From a virus, in the IMG/VR virus record IMGVR_UViG_3300025853_000862, positions 1 to 20,392 of that record: a stretch of DNA of 20,392 nucleotides; one strand, 5' to 3'. Numbering within the stretch: position 1 is the stretch's first letter; every line of letters starts with the position of its first letter. The notes beneath the pieces were generated by a model. It did no database searches. It was not told where the DNA came from and saw nothing but the letters and a program-made list of their open reading frames with translations. The position numbers and the translations under genes are program-made. Shown here piece by piece: positions 1 to 7,979 of this stretch.

Positions 1-2
1 CC

Positions 3-1907
3 ATTAAAACTGCTTCCAAATCATTAGAGGACTTCGGTAAGAGAGCGGACAAGATAGGCCGCGAGATGAGCTTAAAACTAACCACTCCGATATTAGGGTT
101 AGGTACTGCGGCGGTAATGAGCGCAGGTAAATTCGAGAAGCTTAGAACATCACTTAACGTATTAACGGGAAGCGCAGAGGAAGGCTCAAAGGCCTTCGAG
201 CGTTTGGTAAAATTCAGCGCAGGTACTCCATTCCAGTTGGATGAGTTGGTAAAGGCCAACAATACCTTGCTCGGATTCGGGATGAGTTCGGATTCCGCAT
301 ACAAGGCATTAAAGAACATCGGAGATATCGCTGCGGTATCAGGAGGGGATTTACAAGGTATTTCGGTAGCGTTTGGTCAGGTAGCTGCTTCAGGGCGGTT
401 AATGGGCCAGGACCTACTCCAGTTGATCAACAACGGAGTACCGATTATTGATATGTTAGCTTCCTCAATGGGCGTTGCTACTTCGGAGGTGAAAGGATTG
501 GTATCAGAGGGTGCAGTTACCTTCCCGGTATTGATTAAGGCCTTCGAGGATGCTACAAGTGCGGGAGGACAATTCGCAGGAGGTATGGAGTTGCAGAGCA
601 AGACCATCTTCGGGTTATTCAGCACTTTGAGAGATAACATGAATATCGCATTGGCCGAGATCGGTAATAGTATTTCCGAGAACTTAAACTTTGCTCAAGT
701 AGTTGGAGATTTAACGGCTTACGTTCAGCGACTTACTGCATCATTCAAACAACTAACACCCGAAGCGCAGAAGAAGCTGATTCTCATAGCAGGTATTGCG
801 GCAGCCATTGGTCCGATGCTTGTTGTGGTAGGACAGTTGAGCATTGCGCTGGGAGGTTTAGCATCAGCATTCGCATTCTTGACTGGGCCTATTGGATTAG
901 TAGTTGTAGCGATTGCTGGAGTTACTGCGGCCTTTGTTTATTTAGTTGATAATTGGGAAGCAGTCAAGGAGCGGTTAGGCGACATGGGATGGTGGCGTAA
1001 TGCGTTGATTGACATGGTGCAGTTTATTATTGACTTTAATCCATTCAGCGTATTAATTGAGGCTTATAACAAATTGGCCAATTTAATGGGTGGAAACCCG
1101 ATCACTAATCCATTCACCGAAATGAGTGAGGGGTTAGAAGGATTGAAGGTAGAAACCAAAGAATACGAGCACGAGTTCGGCACTTTTGCGGAGGCGGTAA
1201 AGAACGGAGCAATGAGTGCGGCAGAGGCACTTGGTTTGCTTCAGAAAAAAACGGGAGAACTAAGCACTCCAGATACAACAGTAGATGGAACTACAACCAC
1301 TCCAGCTGGAGGAGGCGGTGGAGCAGGACAGCCCGTTACAAGTATTCCATCTATTGCAGATGAGGTTATTAATCAGATGGATGAGATAGAGCGCGCAATG
1401 GAAACCTTACCAACCGTTGTGGAAACCATTCAAGAGTCCGTTAAGATAGGAGCAGAATCTGCTATTGGTGCTATTGGAAGTATCATTGGAGCGATGCGAG
1501 GGTTAGCTGGAGATAGCAAAGCATTGGCCTTATTTGAGATAGCAGCAAACACGGCACGAGGTATTGCATCAGCAGTTGCAGCTGGAGCAGGTATTCCGTT
1601 TCCAGGTAACTTAGCAGCCATTGCAACGGGTATTACATCGGTATTGGGTGGAATCGCTCAAGCGAAATCTGCTTTATCAAGCGCACCAGCCTTCGCACAA
1701 GGGGGTATGGTAACCGGGCCAACACTTGCAATGGTAGGAGATAACGCATCAGGAAAGGAAGCGATCATTCCATTCGAGAAGATGGGCGCATTCATGAATA
1801 TGATGGGAGGCTCAAACGTAAACGTTAATATCACGGGTGAGTTCGATGGAGATGCACTTCGCTTGGTATTGGACAAAAGCAGTAAAGACCTTAACAACTT
1901 GAGATAA
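3..1907 (+). CDS. Tape-measure protein, C-terminal part (5' end outside window)
   Basis: The reading frame is open from the window's first codon, so the gene begins upstream; an internal ATG at 66 is not a convincing start. About 634 residues are visible. Counting from that ATG, residues 20-200 match the tape-measure N-terminal domain style (KFEKLRTSLNVLTGS, then FSAGTPFQLDEL, then GRLMGQDLLQLINNG and FPVLIKAFE). Residues about 235-295 are strongly hydrophobic. A Thr/Gly-rich linker sits near 400-425. The C-terminus carries the Gly-rich FAQGGMVTGPTLAMVGD segment and an AIIPFEKM segment common at tape-measure C-termini. In the family this protein sets tail length inside the tail tube and helps DNA entry through the host envelope. 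It ends TAATG, overlapping the next gene by one base, which suggests translational coupling. The domain assignment is confident; the full length cannot be given. Confidence 0.93.
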   Translation: MKTASKSLEDFGKRADKIGREMSLKLTTPILGLGTAAVMSAGKFEKLRTSLNVLTGSAEEGSKAFERLVKFSAGTPFQLDELVKANNTLLGFGMSSDSAYKALKNIGDIAAVSGGDLQGISVAFGQVAASGRLMGQDLLQLINNGVPIIDMLASSMGVATSEVKGLVSEGAVTFPVLIKAFEDATSAGGQFAGGMELQSKTIFGLFSTLRDNMNIALAEIGNSISENLNFAQVVGDLTAYVQRLTASFKQLTPEAQKKLILIAGIAAAIGPMLVVVGQLSIALGGLASAFAFLTGPIGLVVVAIAGVTAAFVYLVDNWEAVKERLGDMGWWRNALIDMVQFIIDFNPFSVLIEAYNKLANLMGGNPITNPFTEMSEGLEGLKVETKEYEHEFGTFAEAVKNGAMSAAEALGLLQKKTGELSTPDTTVDGTTTTPAGGGGGAGQPVTSIPSIADEVINQMDEIERAMETLPTVVETIQESVKIGAESAIGAIGSIIGAMRGLAGDSKALALFEIAANTARGIASAVAAGAGIPFPGNLAAIATGITSVLGGIAQAKSALSSAPAFAQGGMVTGPTLAMVGDNASGKEAIIPFEKMGAFMNMMGGSNVNVNITGEFDGDALRLVLDKSSKDLNNLR

Positions 1908-4606
1908 TGGGTGCAGTATTAGCACGGGCGCAATTTACTTCCGAACTCGGCCGCGAGTGGGAGGTGGAGATTTACGACTTAGACGAAACCGGTACGCCAA
2001 CAATCTTAGACTTCGAGGTAGCTGCACCCGGATTCACCATACAATACGAAAGTCCCAACGACGACCTATTAGAACCGATTAAGGCCAGCAAGTGTAGTGC
2101 GGAGATGATTATCAATCCAGGCGATACGGGATTGGAAACCTTAATCACCGACATTGCACAAGCCGACGATGGAAGGTACTTTTTAATCGTTTCAGAAGAT
2201 ACAACTGGAAGTTACGTACCGTATTGGTGGGGGCCGATATTAACCGATATGGTGAAAGAACCAAATGCCTACCCAACCCTTATAAATTTAGTAGCTACGG
2301 ATGCTTTAGGGCGACTTAAAGAGATTGAGTACGTAGATGGTGCAGGTGATCTACCAAAGGGCTTAAAACGCTTCACAGAGATTATTGCCGAGATAATGGA
2401 GTTGAGCGGTAACGGAACGGATGTGGTGAATAAGGACTACTTGAAGTTCGCAACGCAATGGTATCATTCAAGCCACTTGACTACGGGCCGCGAGCCAATG
2501 GAATACACGGCAGTCCGGGTAGAAAACTATTGGACCAGAGATGATGATACGGGAAACGTTGCTGCACCGAATTGCTACGACGTATTAAAGAGCATTCTTC
2601 ACGATTGGAATGCGCGAATCTTACTCACCAACGGCTATTATCTAATCGAGCAGGCCACAAGCTACACGACGGCAAACCGACGGGAAACGATAATAGATAC
2701 ATCAGGAGATAATACGGCATCAAGCACAAGTCAAGCGATCACGGTAGTTAACCAAAGCACGGTAATCGAGTTGGCAGGAGGTAAGCGCGAATGGGCCAAG
2801 CCAGTTATCGAGGTTAATCGTACCTACGAGCATCGTTATTCAGCAAATATCCTCACCCAACAACCCGACTATTTTGGTTCAGCTAATAACGTACTATTCC
2901 CGTATGTAGCAGTACCGTTGGAGTTTGCAAGTGCTGGGGTAAACAAGAAGTTCATCATTGATGGCGAAGTGGAGTTGGTTATTACGAATAACACGGGTAG
3001 CGACTACGCAAATGCAAATTCATTAATAGAACTTGCGTTAGCGGTGGTAATCAGTAACGGCTCCACTACATACTACCTTAGGAAAGACGTATGGGATGAT
3101 GAAGGCGCGGCCACTTGGAGTACGACGGTGGGAGGTAGATATTATGCAACCGTACCGATGGGCAAGCTATTAGACGGTGAGCAGTTCAGAAAGGTATTCC
3201 GATTCAGTATTACCACTCCATCATTCACAGAGGATGATATGACCGGCACCACATTCTACATCAACTACGGAGTTAGCCCAGAGATATATGCTAATTTTGG
3301 AGCGACTTCTGGAATAGGGGTTAGTATGAATGAGATCGACTTCGACCTTAATCCAAATGCAGGAACGTACAACGGAGATACGGTGCTTCAAGGTCGCACG
3401 AACTTTATGTTCATGGGAATGCAGGGGGGAAATAACGAAAGCGACGTTGAGATTCAATTTACGGCAACGAATACATCAGGCGACACGGTTAATACCTACG
3501 ACTACCCACAAAACGCATTGATTGGTTCACGATTCAAGAGCAACTTCGAGCCAGGATTATTGCGGGCAACATCAGACAAATCCACGTACGCAGTTGATAA
3601 TGGGCGTTGGAATTTTAACGTAATCAGCGCAGCCTACGACTTCAACGACTTAGCAGTAGTTGAGGCGTTGCGGATGATGAAAGTACCAAGAGAGCGCAGA
3701 TATGCGACTATCTTCGGAGAGTATAACCCGGATGAATGTTTGCGCTACGGAATCATTTCCAATTACTACGTATTTTGCGGAGGTAAGTTCATTGCCAATA
3801 ACGACAGATGGCAGGGCGTTTGGGAATTGGTAGAGCGGGCGAGTTCGGGAATAACTTCCAGTAATATCAGCAAACCCAATCCATCAGGCATCACGGCAGG
3901 AACTACGCAGCCGACCTTGCCAGGAACGGGAGGCGTAATTGCAGGTTTAGCAAGTGCGGTAAGTCAGGGCTCGGTGAATCAGACGATTGCAAAGGGAAGC
4001 ACCATTACGGGTATCACGATTGGAGGGTTCTTCAAGTCAGGCGTTATCGGTTCAGGAGATGACATCACGGTTATTTCTGCAAGTACGGGCCAGAGTCAGG
4101 TATTCACCACGACGGCCAGAGTTGATCAGGGCGATACTTCCATTAGCGTAAGTTCAGCCACTACCGACTTCGATATAGGTCCGGGAGATTTAATCGTATT
4201 AACGGCTCAACAACAAGCGAGTCAAGTTAATGCAGTAGAGGTGGACAATTGGACTCCAGGCATCACCGTTGGAGGTGGCTCGGTAACAGTTGGTGCTGGA
4301 GGTCAAGCGAGGTATTACAAGTTTCAGAATGTAGTAATGGCATCAGCTACTATTCCAATAAGCACGGTATCTTCACCGACTGGTTCATTAGCCATAACTG
4401 GTTTACCATATGCATCGGAAGGGTTTACAGTTTATATCGGTAATGCTCAAATCACTAATAGTGCGAGCGGAACAGATATAGCAATGATTCAAATGGGCGC
4501 ATCGACTACGAGTCTATTTATATATAAAACAGATTCCAGCAATGCGGCAGATGAATTAACTAACGGGTGTACAATAAGAATACAAATCCAATACCTTACA
4601 ACATGA
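1907..4606 (+). CDS. Large phage tail protein, tip or fibre-like
   Basis: The protein has 899 residues and starts at the ATG that overlaps the tape-measure stop. It has no signal peptide or membrane segment. The N-terminal ~200 residues (REWEVEIYDLD, then YVPYWWGPILTDM, then LVATDALGRLKEIEY) resemble the tail-tip or baseplate proteins often encoded after the tape measure in Bacteroidetes phages. The last ~250 residues are rich in Gly, Ser, Thr, Val and Ile (e.g. GSTITGITIGGFFKSG, GSGDDITVISASTGQSQ), as in beta-rich fibre or receptor-binding domains. The following glycosyltransferase gene overlaps its stop by ATGA. Tail function is inferred from position and composition; the specific role (tip, baseplate or host-binding fibre) is not resolved. 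Confidence 0.75.
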   Translation: MGAVLARAQFTSELGREWEVEIYDLDETGTPTILDFEVAAPGFTIQYESPNDDLLEPIKASKCSAEMIINPGDTGLETLITDIAQADDGRYFLIVSEDTTGSYVPYWWGPILTDMVKEPNAYPTLINLVATDALGRLKEIEYVDGAGDLPKGLKRFTEIIAEIMELSGNGTDVVNKDYLKFATQWYHSSHLTTGREPMEYTAVRVENYWTRDDDTGNVAAPNCYDVLKSILHDWNARILLTNGYYLIEQATSYTTANRRETIIDTSGDNTASSTSQAITVVNQSTVIELAGGKREWAKPVIEVNRTYEHRYSANILTQQPDYFGSANNVLFPYVAVPLEFASAGVNKKFIIDGEVELVITNNTGSDYANANSLIELALAVVISNGSTTYYLRKDVWDDEGAATWSTTVGGRYYATVPMGKLLDGEQFRKVFRFSITTPSFTEDDMTGTTFYINYGVSPEIYANFGATSGIGVSMNEIDFDLNPNAGTYNGDTVLQGRTNFMFMGMQGGNNESDVEIQFTATNTSGDTVNTYDYPQNALIGSRFKSNFEPGLLRATSDKSTYAVDNGRWNFNVISAAYDFNDLAVVEALRMMKVPRERRYATIFGEYNPDECLRYGIISNYYVFCGGKFIANNDRWQGVWELVERASSGITSSNISKPNPSGITAGTTQPTLPGTGGVIAGLASAVSQGSVNQTIAKGSTITGITIGGFFKSGVIGSGDDITVISASTGQSQVFTTTARVDQGDTSISVSSATTDFDIGPGDLIVLTAQQQASQVNAVEVDNWTPGITVGGGSVTVGAGGQARYYKFQNVVMASATIPISTVSSPTGSLAITGLPYASEGFTVYIGNAQITNSASGTDIAMIQMGASTTSLFIYKTDSSNAADELTNGCTIRIQIQYLTT

Positions 4607-5310
4607 CCTACACACTGTTCACATCCGTTTGGGGGCGCAGGGCCATCTTAAAGCTATTCTGCGAGCATTACGACAAGTGGGAGATAAATAAGGTAGCGGT
4701 TTGTTCAACAGACGAAGATGAGTCCTTTATGCGCCATTACGGATGGGAGGTAATAAGAGCAGAAAACAATCCACTCGGGGCGAAATGGAATGCAGGGTTA
4801 GAGGCTTGCTTAGACACGGACTATATTATCCAGGTAGGCTCGGATGATTTATTATCGGACAACTACTTCAAGGCGATCGGGAAGTTGGTATCAGAGGGGG
4901 TTCATTTAGCAGGGTTCAAGACGCTTTACTTTTGGAACTCACTTAACGATGAGTGCGTAGAGTTTGAGTACGCACCACACCTTAAAAATAAGTTTGTCGG
5001 AGCAGGTAGATTAATCAGTACGATGATGGTGGAGCACATATTAGAAGAAGAGGGTTTGGTATGGACCGAGAATCTAAACAAAGGACTCGACAACGATAGC
5101 GAGATGCGATTCAATAAGCATGGGTACTATTGCAAAGAAATCGAATGGCCGAATCCATTGGTAGTGGATATCAAGAGCGATCAGAACATCTGGAGTTACG
5201 AAGCCTTCGCTAAAACACGTAACCGACATAAGCACAAGCTAACACCCGTGAGTCTCAACGAGGTACGACGGAACATTCAAATTACGGGACATTTAGAACG
5301 CAGTCTTTGA
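4603..5310 (+). CDS. Glycosyltransferase-like protein coupled to the tail gene
   Basis: This is a 235-residue protein. The ATG at 4603 was chosen because it overlaps the tail-gene stop as ATGA; an upstream GTG at 4567 would run further into the tail gene. The sequence has a GT-A, family-2-like pattern: an N-terminal strand (YTLFTSVWGRR), the NAGLEAC segment near residue 69, and the acidic VGSDDLL motif near residues 84-90 that could bind metal and a nucleotide sugar. No membrane helix is visible. It could glycosylate a virion protein such as the neighbouring tail protein, or host surface glycan. Phe codons are mixed TTC/TTT as in its neighbours, so there is no sign of recent transfer. The fold is reasonably supported; substrate and acceptor are unknown. 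Confidence 0.7.
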   Translation: MTYTLFTSVWGRRAILKLFCEHYDKWEINKVAVCSTDEDESFMRHYGWEVIRAENNPLGAKWNAGLEACLDTDYIIQVGSDDLLSDNYFKAIGKLVSEGVHLAGFKTLYFWNSLNDECVEFEYAPHLKNKFVGAGRLISTMMVEHILEEEGLVWTENLNKGLDNDSEMRFNKHGYYCKEIEWPNPLVVDIKSDQNIWSYEAFAKTRNRHKHKLTPVSLNEVRRNIQITGHLERSL

Positions 5311-5342
5311 GTATTTAGACACTTTTGTAAAAAATTAAGAAC

Positions 5343-5639
5343 ATGAGTTTTGAGTTAGTTGCTACATTGGTAGGTATTGGAGTGAGCACCGTATTCGGGA
5401 TAATAGGCAAACTATTATGGAGTAAGTACGAGCAGATGTACGAGGACATCGAGCAGGCCATTGAGCGAGTAAACAGAGCAGAGTCAGAAGTATCAGACCT
5501 TAAAAAAGACGTGGAATATCTTCGCAGGGATTTAGGCCGATATGAGGACACGACCGACAAGATATTCAAGATATTAGACCACATTCAAGAGCAGCTTAGC
5601 GAAATCAAACAGACGTTGGCTGCAAACCAAATAAAATGA
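5343..5639 (+). CDS. Small membrane-anchored coiled-coil protein, holin-like
   Basis: The protein has 98 residues. Residues about 5-26 (LVATLVGIGVSTVFGIIGKLLW) form one hydrophobic helix. From about residue 30 the rest is highly charged with heptad spacing (IEQAIERVNRAESEVSDLKKDVEYLRRDL), so a long coiled coil is likely. A single transmembrane helix plus coiled coil directly before a cell-wall peptidase suggests a holin or holin-associated role, by context rather than by a family signature. It could instead be a structural or unknown membrane protein. The stop overlaps the next gene's ATG (ATGA), tying it to the peptidase. The leader is A-rich without a Shine-Dalgarno box. Confidence 0.55.
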   Translation: MSFELVATLVGIGVSTVFGIIGKLLWSKYEQMYEDIEQAIERVNRAESEVSDLKKDVEYLRRDLGRYEDTTDKIFKILDHIQEQLSEIKQTLAANQIK

Positions 5640-6046
5640 GGCCATCACGTAAGGCACAGAAGTTTATCTTAGGAGTAGGAGTAGTTGCAGCGACTTACTT
5701 CACCTACGATGAGTTTGCATCACCCGACGACATTACCAGCGGGGAGTTAATCAGTCCGGTATTGGTAGGCAAGCTGGATTCCATTCGCGAGGAGTTAGGA
5801 TTCCCGATCGTAATCAATTCAGGCGTTCGCACCTTAGAGCACAATAGGCACGTTGGAGGGGTAGCGAATAGCGCACACACCGAACCGTGTTATTGCGCAG
5901 TAGATATCAAGATACGAAGCAGAGCACAAAGAGATACCATAATAGCATCAGCAAAGCGACACGGTATTAACCGGATAGGCATCGCGCGGACCTTTGTACA
6001 TTTAGACATCGACACGACCAAGCCAGCCGCGACTTGGTATTACTAA
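5636..6046 (+). CDS. Membrane-anchored M15-type peptidase, endolysin candidate
   Basis: This 136-residue protein fits the zinc D-Ala-D-Ala carboxypeptidase/endopeptidase family M15. Residues 58-66 (IVINSGVRT), His81 in SAHTEP, Asp90 in AVDI and the FVHLDID motif (His122, Asp124) match the family's metal-binding and catalytic pattern. The gap from His81 to Asp90 is two residues longer than in the usual SxHxxGxAxD form and carries Cys85 and Cys87. The N-terminus has three basic residues, then a hydrophobic stretch at about 10-22, so it may be exported as a signal-anchor protein. Enzymes of this type cut peptide cross-bridges in peptidoglycan and serve as phage endolysins. The ATG overlaps the upstream holin-like gene's stop, supporting a lysis pair. 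Confidence 0.8.
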   Translation: MRPSRKAQKFILGVGVVAATYFTYDEFASPDDITSGELISPVLVGKLDSIREELGFPIVINSGVRTLEHNRHVGGVANSAHTEPCYCAVDIKIRSRAQRDTIIASAKRHGINRIGIARTFVHLDIDTTKPAATWYY

Positions 6047-6052
6047 GCAGCC

Positions 6053-7165
6053 ATGACTACAAACGAAATAATCGAAAAGCATTACGATCAACTTGATGGT
6101 GCTAAGAATCTTCGTGGCCTTTGCCGCGAGTTATCTGCTCAATACGGAGTAAACAAAGACAACCTTCGCAAGAAATTCTACCTTAAAAAGAAACTGCGAG
6201 AGCATTCAGGATTATATGAGTTCGCAAAGCAGAACGGATTCAATGCGGACCAAGTAAACCACTATTGGTTCAAAGGTAAGCACATCAGCGCACACGTTAA
6301 ACCAGAGGCGATTAAGTACGAGGACATTCGCGATGAGTTGATTGCGGAGATGGAGAACCACGCGCCGATTTACCCGGAATACAACTACCAACATTCGGAG
6401 AATCCTCACCTATTGGTTATTGATCCAGCCGACGTTCACATTGGCAAGTTAGCACGGGAGGTAGAAACGGGCGACGAGTACAACGTGAAGATAGCAAAAC
6501 AGCGAGTCCTGGAGGGCGTTGCAGGTATCCTACACAAAGCGCAAGGGTTTGACATTGATCAGATTCTATTCGTGGGCGGTAATGATATTCTGCACATCGA
6601 CACTCCGAAGAGAACCACGACATCAGGCACACCACAAGATACGGATGGGATGTGGTACGACAACTTCCTACACGCTAAGGAGATATACATCGCGGTCCTG
6701 GAATACCTTTGCACGGTAGCACCAGTCCATTTTGTATTCAATCCATCGAATCACGATTACACGAACGGGTTCTTTTTGGCCGATGTAATTCAGACCTGGT
6801 TCAGGAATAACGATGCGATCACGTTCGACTGCTCAATCAGCCACAGAAAGTACTACCGATATTTTAACAACTTAATCGGCACAACACACGGAGATGGAGC
6901 AAAGCAAGCCGACCTTCCATTATTGATGGCGCACGAAGCAAAGGAGGACTGGAGCAAAACGACATTCCGATATGTGTACACTCATCACGTACACCACAAG
7001 ACGGCCAAAGACTACACCGGAGTAACGGTGGAGAGTTTACGCAGTCCATCGGGTACGGACAGCTGGCACCATCGACAAGGTTATAGCGCAATCAAGGCGA
7101 TTGAGGGATTCATTCATTCACGGGATAGAGGACAGATTGCACGATTAACGCATTACTTCGAGTGA
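6053..7165 (+). CDS. Calcineurin-like metallophosphoesterase with N-terminal helical domain
   Basis: The protein has 370 residues. The metallophosphoesterase motifs occur in order: DxH (Asp127, His129), GGND (175-178, in place of GGD/GN), SNHD (232-235, matching GNHD), His279 in GTTHGD, and HHVH (311-314, matching GHxH). The first ~100 residues are basic and helical (LRGLCRELSAQYGVNKDNLR) and look like a helix-turn-helix or other nucleic-acid-binding module. The family includes Mre11/SbcD nucleases and many phosphodiesterases; a DNA-related role is possible but not shown. It sits between the endolysin candidate and the spanin-like genes, and its stop overlaps the next GTG start. No membrane or signal segment is visible. 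Confidence 0.8.
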   Translation: MTTNEIIEKHYDQLDGAKNLRGLCRELSAQYGVNKDNLRKKFYLKKKLREHSGLYEFAKQNGFNADQVNHYWFKGKHISAHVKPEAIKYEDIRDELIAEMENHAPIYPEYNYQHSENPHLLVIDPADVHIGKLAREVETGDEYNVKIAKQRVLEGVAGILHKAQGFDIDQILFVGGNDILHIDTPKRTTTSGTPQDTDGMWYDNFLHAKEIYIAVLEYLCTVAPVHFVFNPSNHDYTNGFFLADVIQTWFRNNDAITFDCSISHRKYYRYFNNLIGTTHGDGAKQADLPLLMAHEAKEDWSKTTFRYVYTHHVHHKTAKDYTGVTVESLRSPSGTDSWHHRQGYSAIKAIEGFIHSRDRGQIARLTHYFE

Positions 7166-7557
7166 AAGTAACGGCCAAAGATATTATATGCCTTGCTTTA
7201 GTGGTTTTTACGGCTTCTTACGGCATTTGGATACGTTTTGGATATAGAGTACCATCGAAAGAAGATAATCGCTTAGAACGCAAATATGATAGTCTTAACG
7301 TTGTTTTGACAGAAATAAAACACTCCAACGAGATACTTTTGTTATCTTTGCGCGAGAAACAAGATACGATCAATGCGCTTAATTCAGAACTTGAAATCCT
7401 TAAAACGCGAAGGCAACGTGTGGATTCTTTACATTACATGGTTAATACTGATATCATTATTGACCAAGTCCGTATATGGGCAGACCGATACGTCGCTAAC
7501 GGGTACACAATTCCGGGCGGTGTGGACTTGGTATCAAGACCTATTAATAGCAGATAG
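7162..7557 (+). CDS. Single-pass membrane coiled-coil protein, inner-spanin-like
   Basis: The protein has 131 residues, with a GTG start overlapping the preceding stop (GTGA). Residues about 7-24 (DIICLALVVFTASYGIWI) form an N-terminal transmembrane helix. Residues about 35-90 are charged and predicted coiled coil (ERKYDSLNVVLTEIKHSN, then NSELEILKTRRQRVDSL). This is the topology of Rz-type inner-membrane spanins, which act with an outer-membrane partner to breach the outer membrane at lysis. The last ~60 residues share their DNA with the next gene in another frame, as in embedded or overlapping Rz/Rz1 pairs. No sequence-level family match is claimed; the call rests on topology, overlap and position after the endolysin candidate. 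Confidence 0.5.
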   Translation: MKVTAKDIICLALVVFTASYGIWIRFGYRVPSKEDNRLERKYDSLNVVLTEIKHSNEILLLSLREKQDTINALNSELEILKTRRQRVDSLHYMVNTDIIIDQVRIWADRYVANGYTIPGGVDLVSRPINSR

Positions 7558-7807
7558 CATCATTCAGACCCAAGACAAGCTATTGCTTCACTACAAAGCA
7601 CAAGCAATCGACTTCCGCAATTTAGCTGGGAACTACAATAAGCAAATAGAGCTTCAAGAGCTGCAGAAGGGTTATATGGTCCAGCGGTATGACTTTTGTC
7701 GGGAGGAGGTAGCGATCCTGGAACGGAGGCTGAATACAACCAAGAACGCGATAATCTACGGAGGCGTTGGTTTGGGGGTGCTACTTTTAGTTTCGATCTT
7801 GATGTAG
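7373..7807 (+). CDS. Signal-peptide protein overlapping the spanin-like gene in a second frame
   Basis: The frame encodes 144 residues from an ATG inside the previous gene, with 185 bp read in both frames. The overlapped part is not random: residues 17-36 (WILYITWLILISLLTKSVYG) form a signal-peptide-like core with a plausible signal-peptidase I site before Gln37. No lipobox Cys is present, unlike classical Rz1. Residues about 50-120 are polar and helical, and residues 125-143 (NAIIYGGVGLGVLLLVSIL) form a C-terminal transmembrane helix. The product should be exported and anchored by its C-terminus. A partner spanin, or an unusual two-ended envelope protein, is plausible. The start is uncertain; no other ATG lies between it and the signal sequence. 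Confidence 0.55.
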   Translation: MRLIQNLKSLKREGNVWILYITWLILISLLTKSVYGQTDTSLTGTQFRAVWTWYQDLLIADSIIQTQDKLLLHYKAQAIDFRNLAGNYNKQIELQELQKGYMVQRYDFCREEVAILERRLNTTKNAIIYGGVGLGVLLLVSILM

Positions 7808-7823
7808 TACGGGTTAGATTCCG

Positions 7824-7831
7824 TATCTTTA
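7824..7831 (+). promoter_or_regulatory. Weak Bacteroidetes-type promoter candidate
   Basis: TATCTTTA matches TAnnTTTG except for its last base. A TTG lies at 7799-7801, 22 bp upstream, within the broad range seen in this group. Any transcript would run only about 50-60 nt before the terminator at 7859-7887, so it would make a short RNA or nothing. Confidence 0.2.
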
Positions 7832-7858
7832 CGAAGTAGTTTGATAGTTGATTAGTAT

Positions 7859-7887
7859 GGCTCGGGTTGATTCTCGGGCCTTTTTTT
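7859..7887 (+). terminator. Intrinsic terminator after the late/lysis block
   Basis: GGCTCGGG (7859-7866) pairs with CTCGGGCC (7873-7880) across a 6-base loop, giving an 8-bp stem with two G:U pairs. Seven T residues follow directly at 7881-7887. It lies between the stop at 7807 and the promoter at 7920-7948, separating late genes from the early block. Confidence 0.85.
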
Positions 7888-7919
7888 ATGCCTTAAGTAA
7901 AAAAAACTTGCATTTTGTG

Positions 7920-7948
7920 TTGTGGTTTGTTGAAAAGTGTTATATTTG
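7920..7948 (+). promoter_or_regulatory. Bacteroidetes-type promoter for the early block
   Basis: TATATTTG at 7941-7948 is an exact TAnnTTTG -7 element, with TTG at 7920-7922 and an 18-bp spacer. Transcription would begin near 7954, giving a leader of about 26 nt before the ATG at 7980. It lies 33 bp after the terminator. This is the best promoter in the window. Confidence 0.75.
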
Positions 7949-7979
7949 TCAAAGAATTAATCATTTAATCAACTACACA

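Noticed and set aside
377-640. Open frames on the minus strand, here and throughout the window
   Set aside because: They lie opposite well-supported + strand genes, lack recognisable motifs and have no suitable spacing or promoter; they are shadows of the opposite strand.
4249-4443. Alternative + frame inside the tail gene
   Set aside because: It lies fully inside the tail gene, has an odd Trp/His/Arg-rich composition and no conserved motif, unlike the supported overlap at 15208.
5311-5342. Promoter before the holin-like gene
   Set aside because: CACTTTTG partly matches TAnnTTTG, but the only TTTG upstream is 10 bp away, too close for a -33 element.
7162-7807. One gene broken by a frameshift
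   Set aside because: The two products have different complete topologies (N-terminal anchor versus signal peptide plus C-terminal anchor), and joining them would put a signal peptide in the middle of a protein.
7848-7979. N-terminal extension of the 63-residue early protein
   Set aside because: It would cover the terminator at 7859-7887 and the promoter at 7920-7948.
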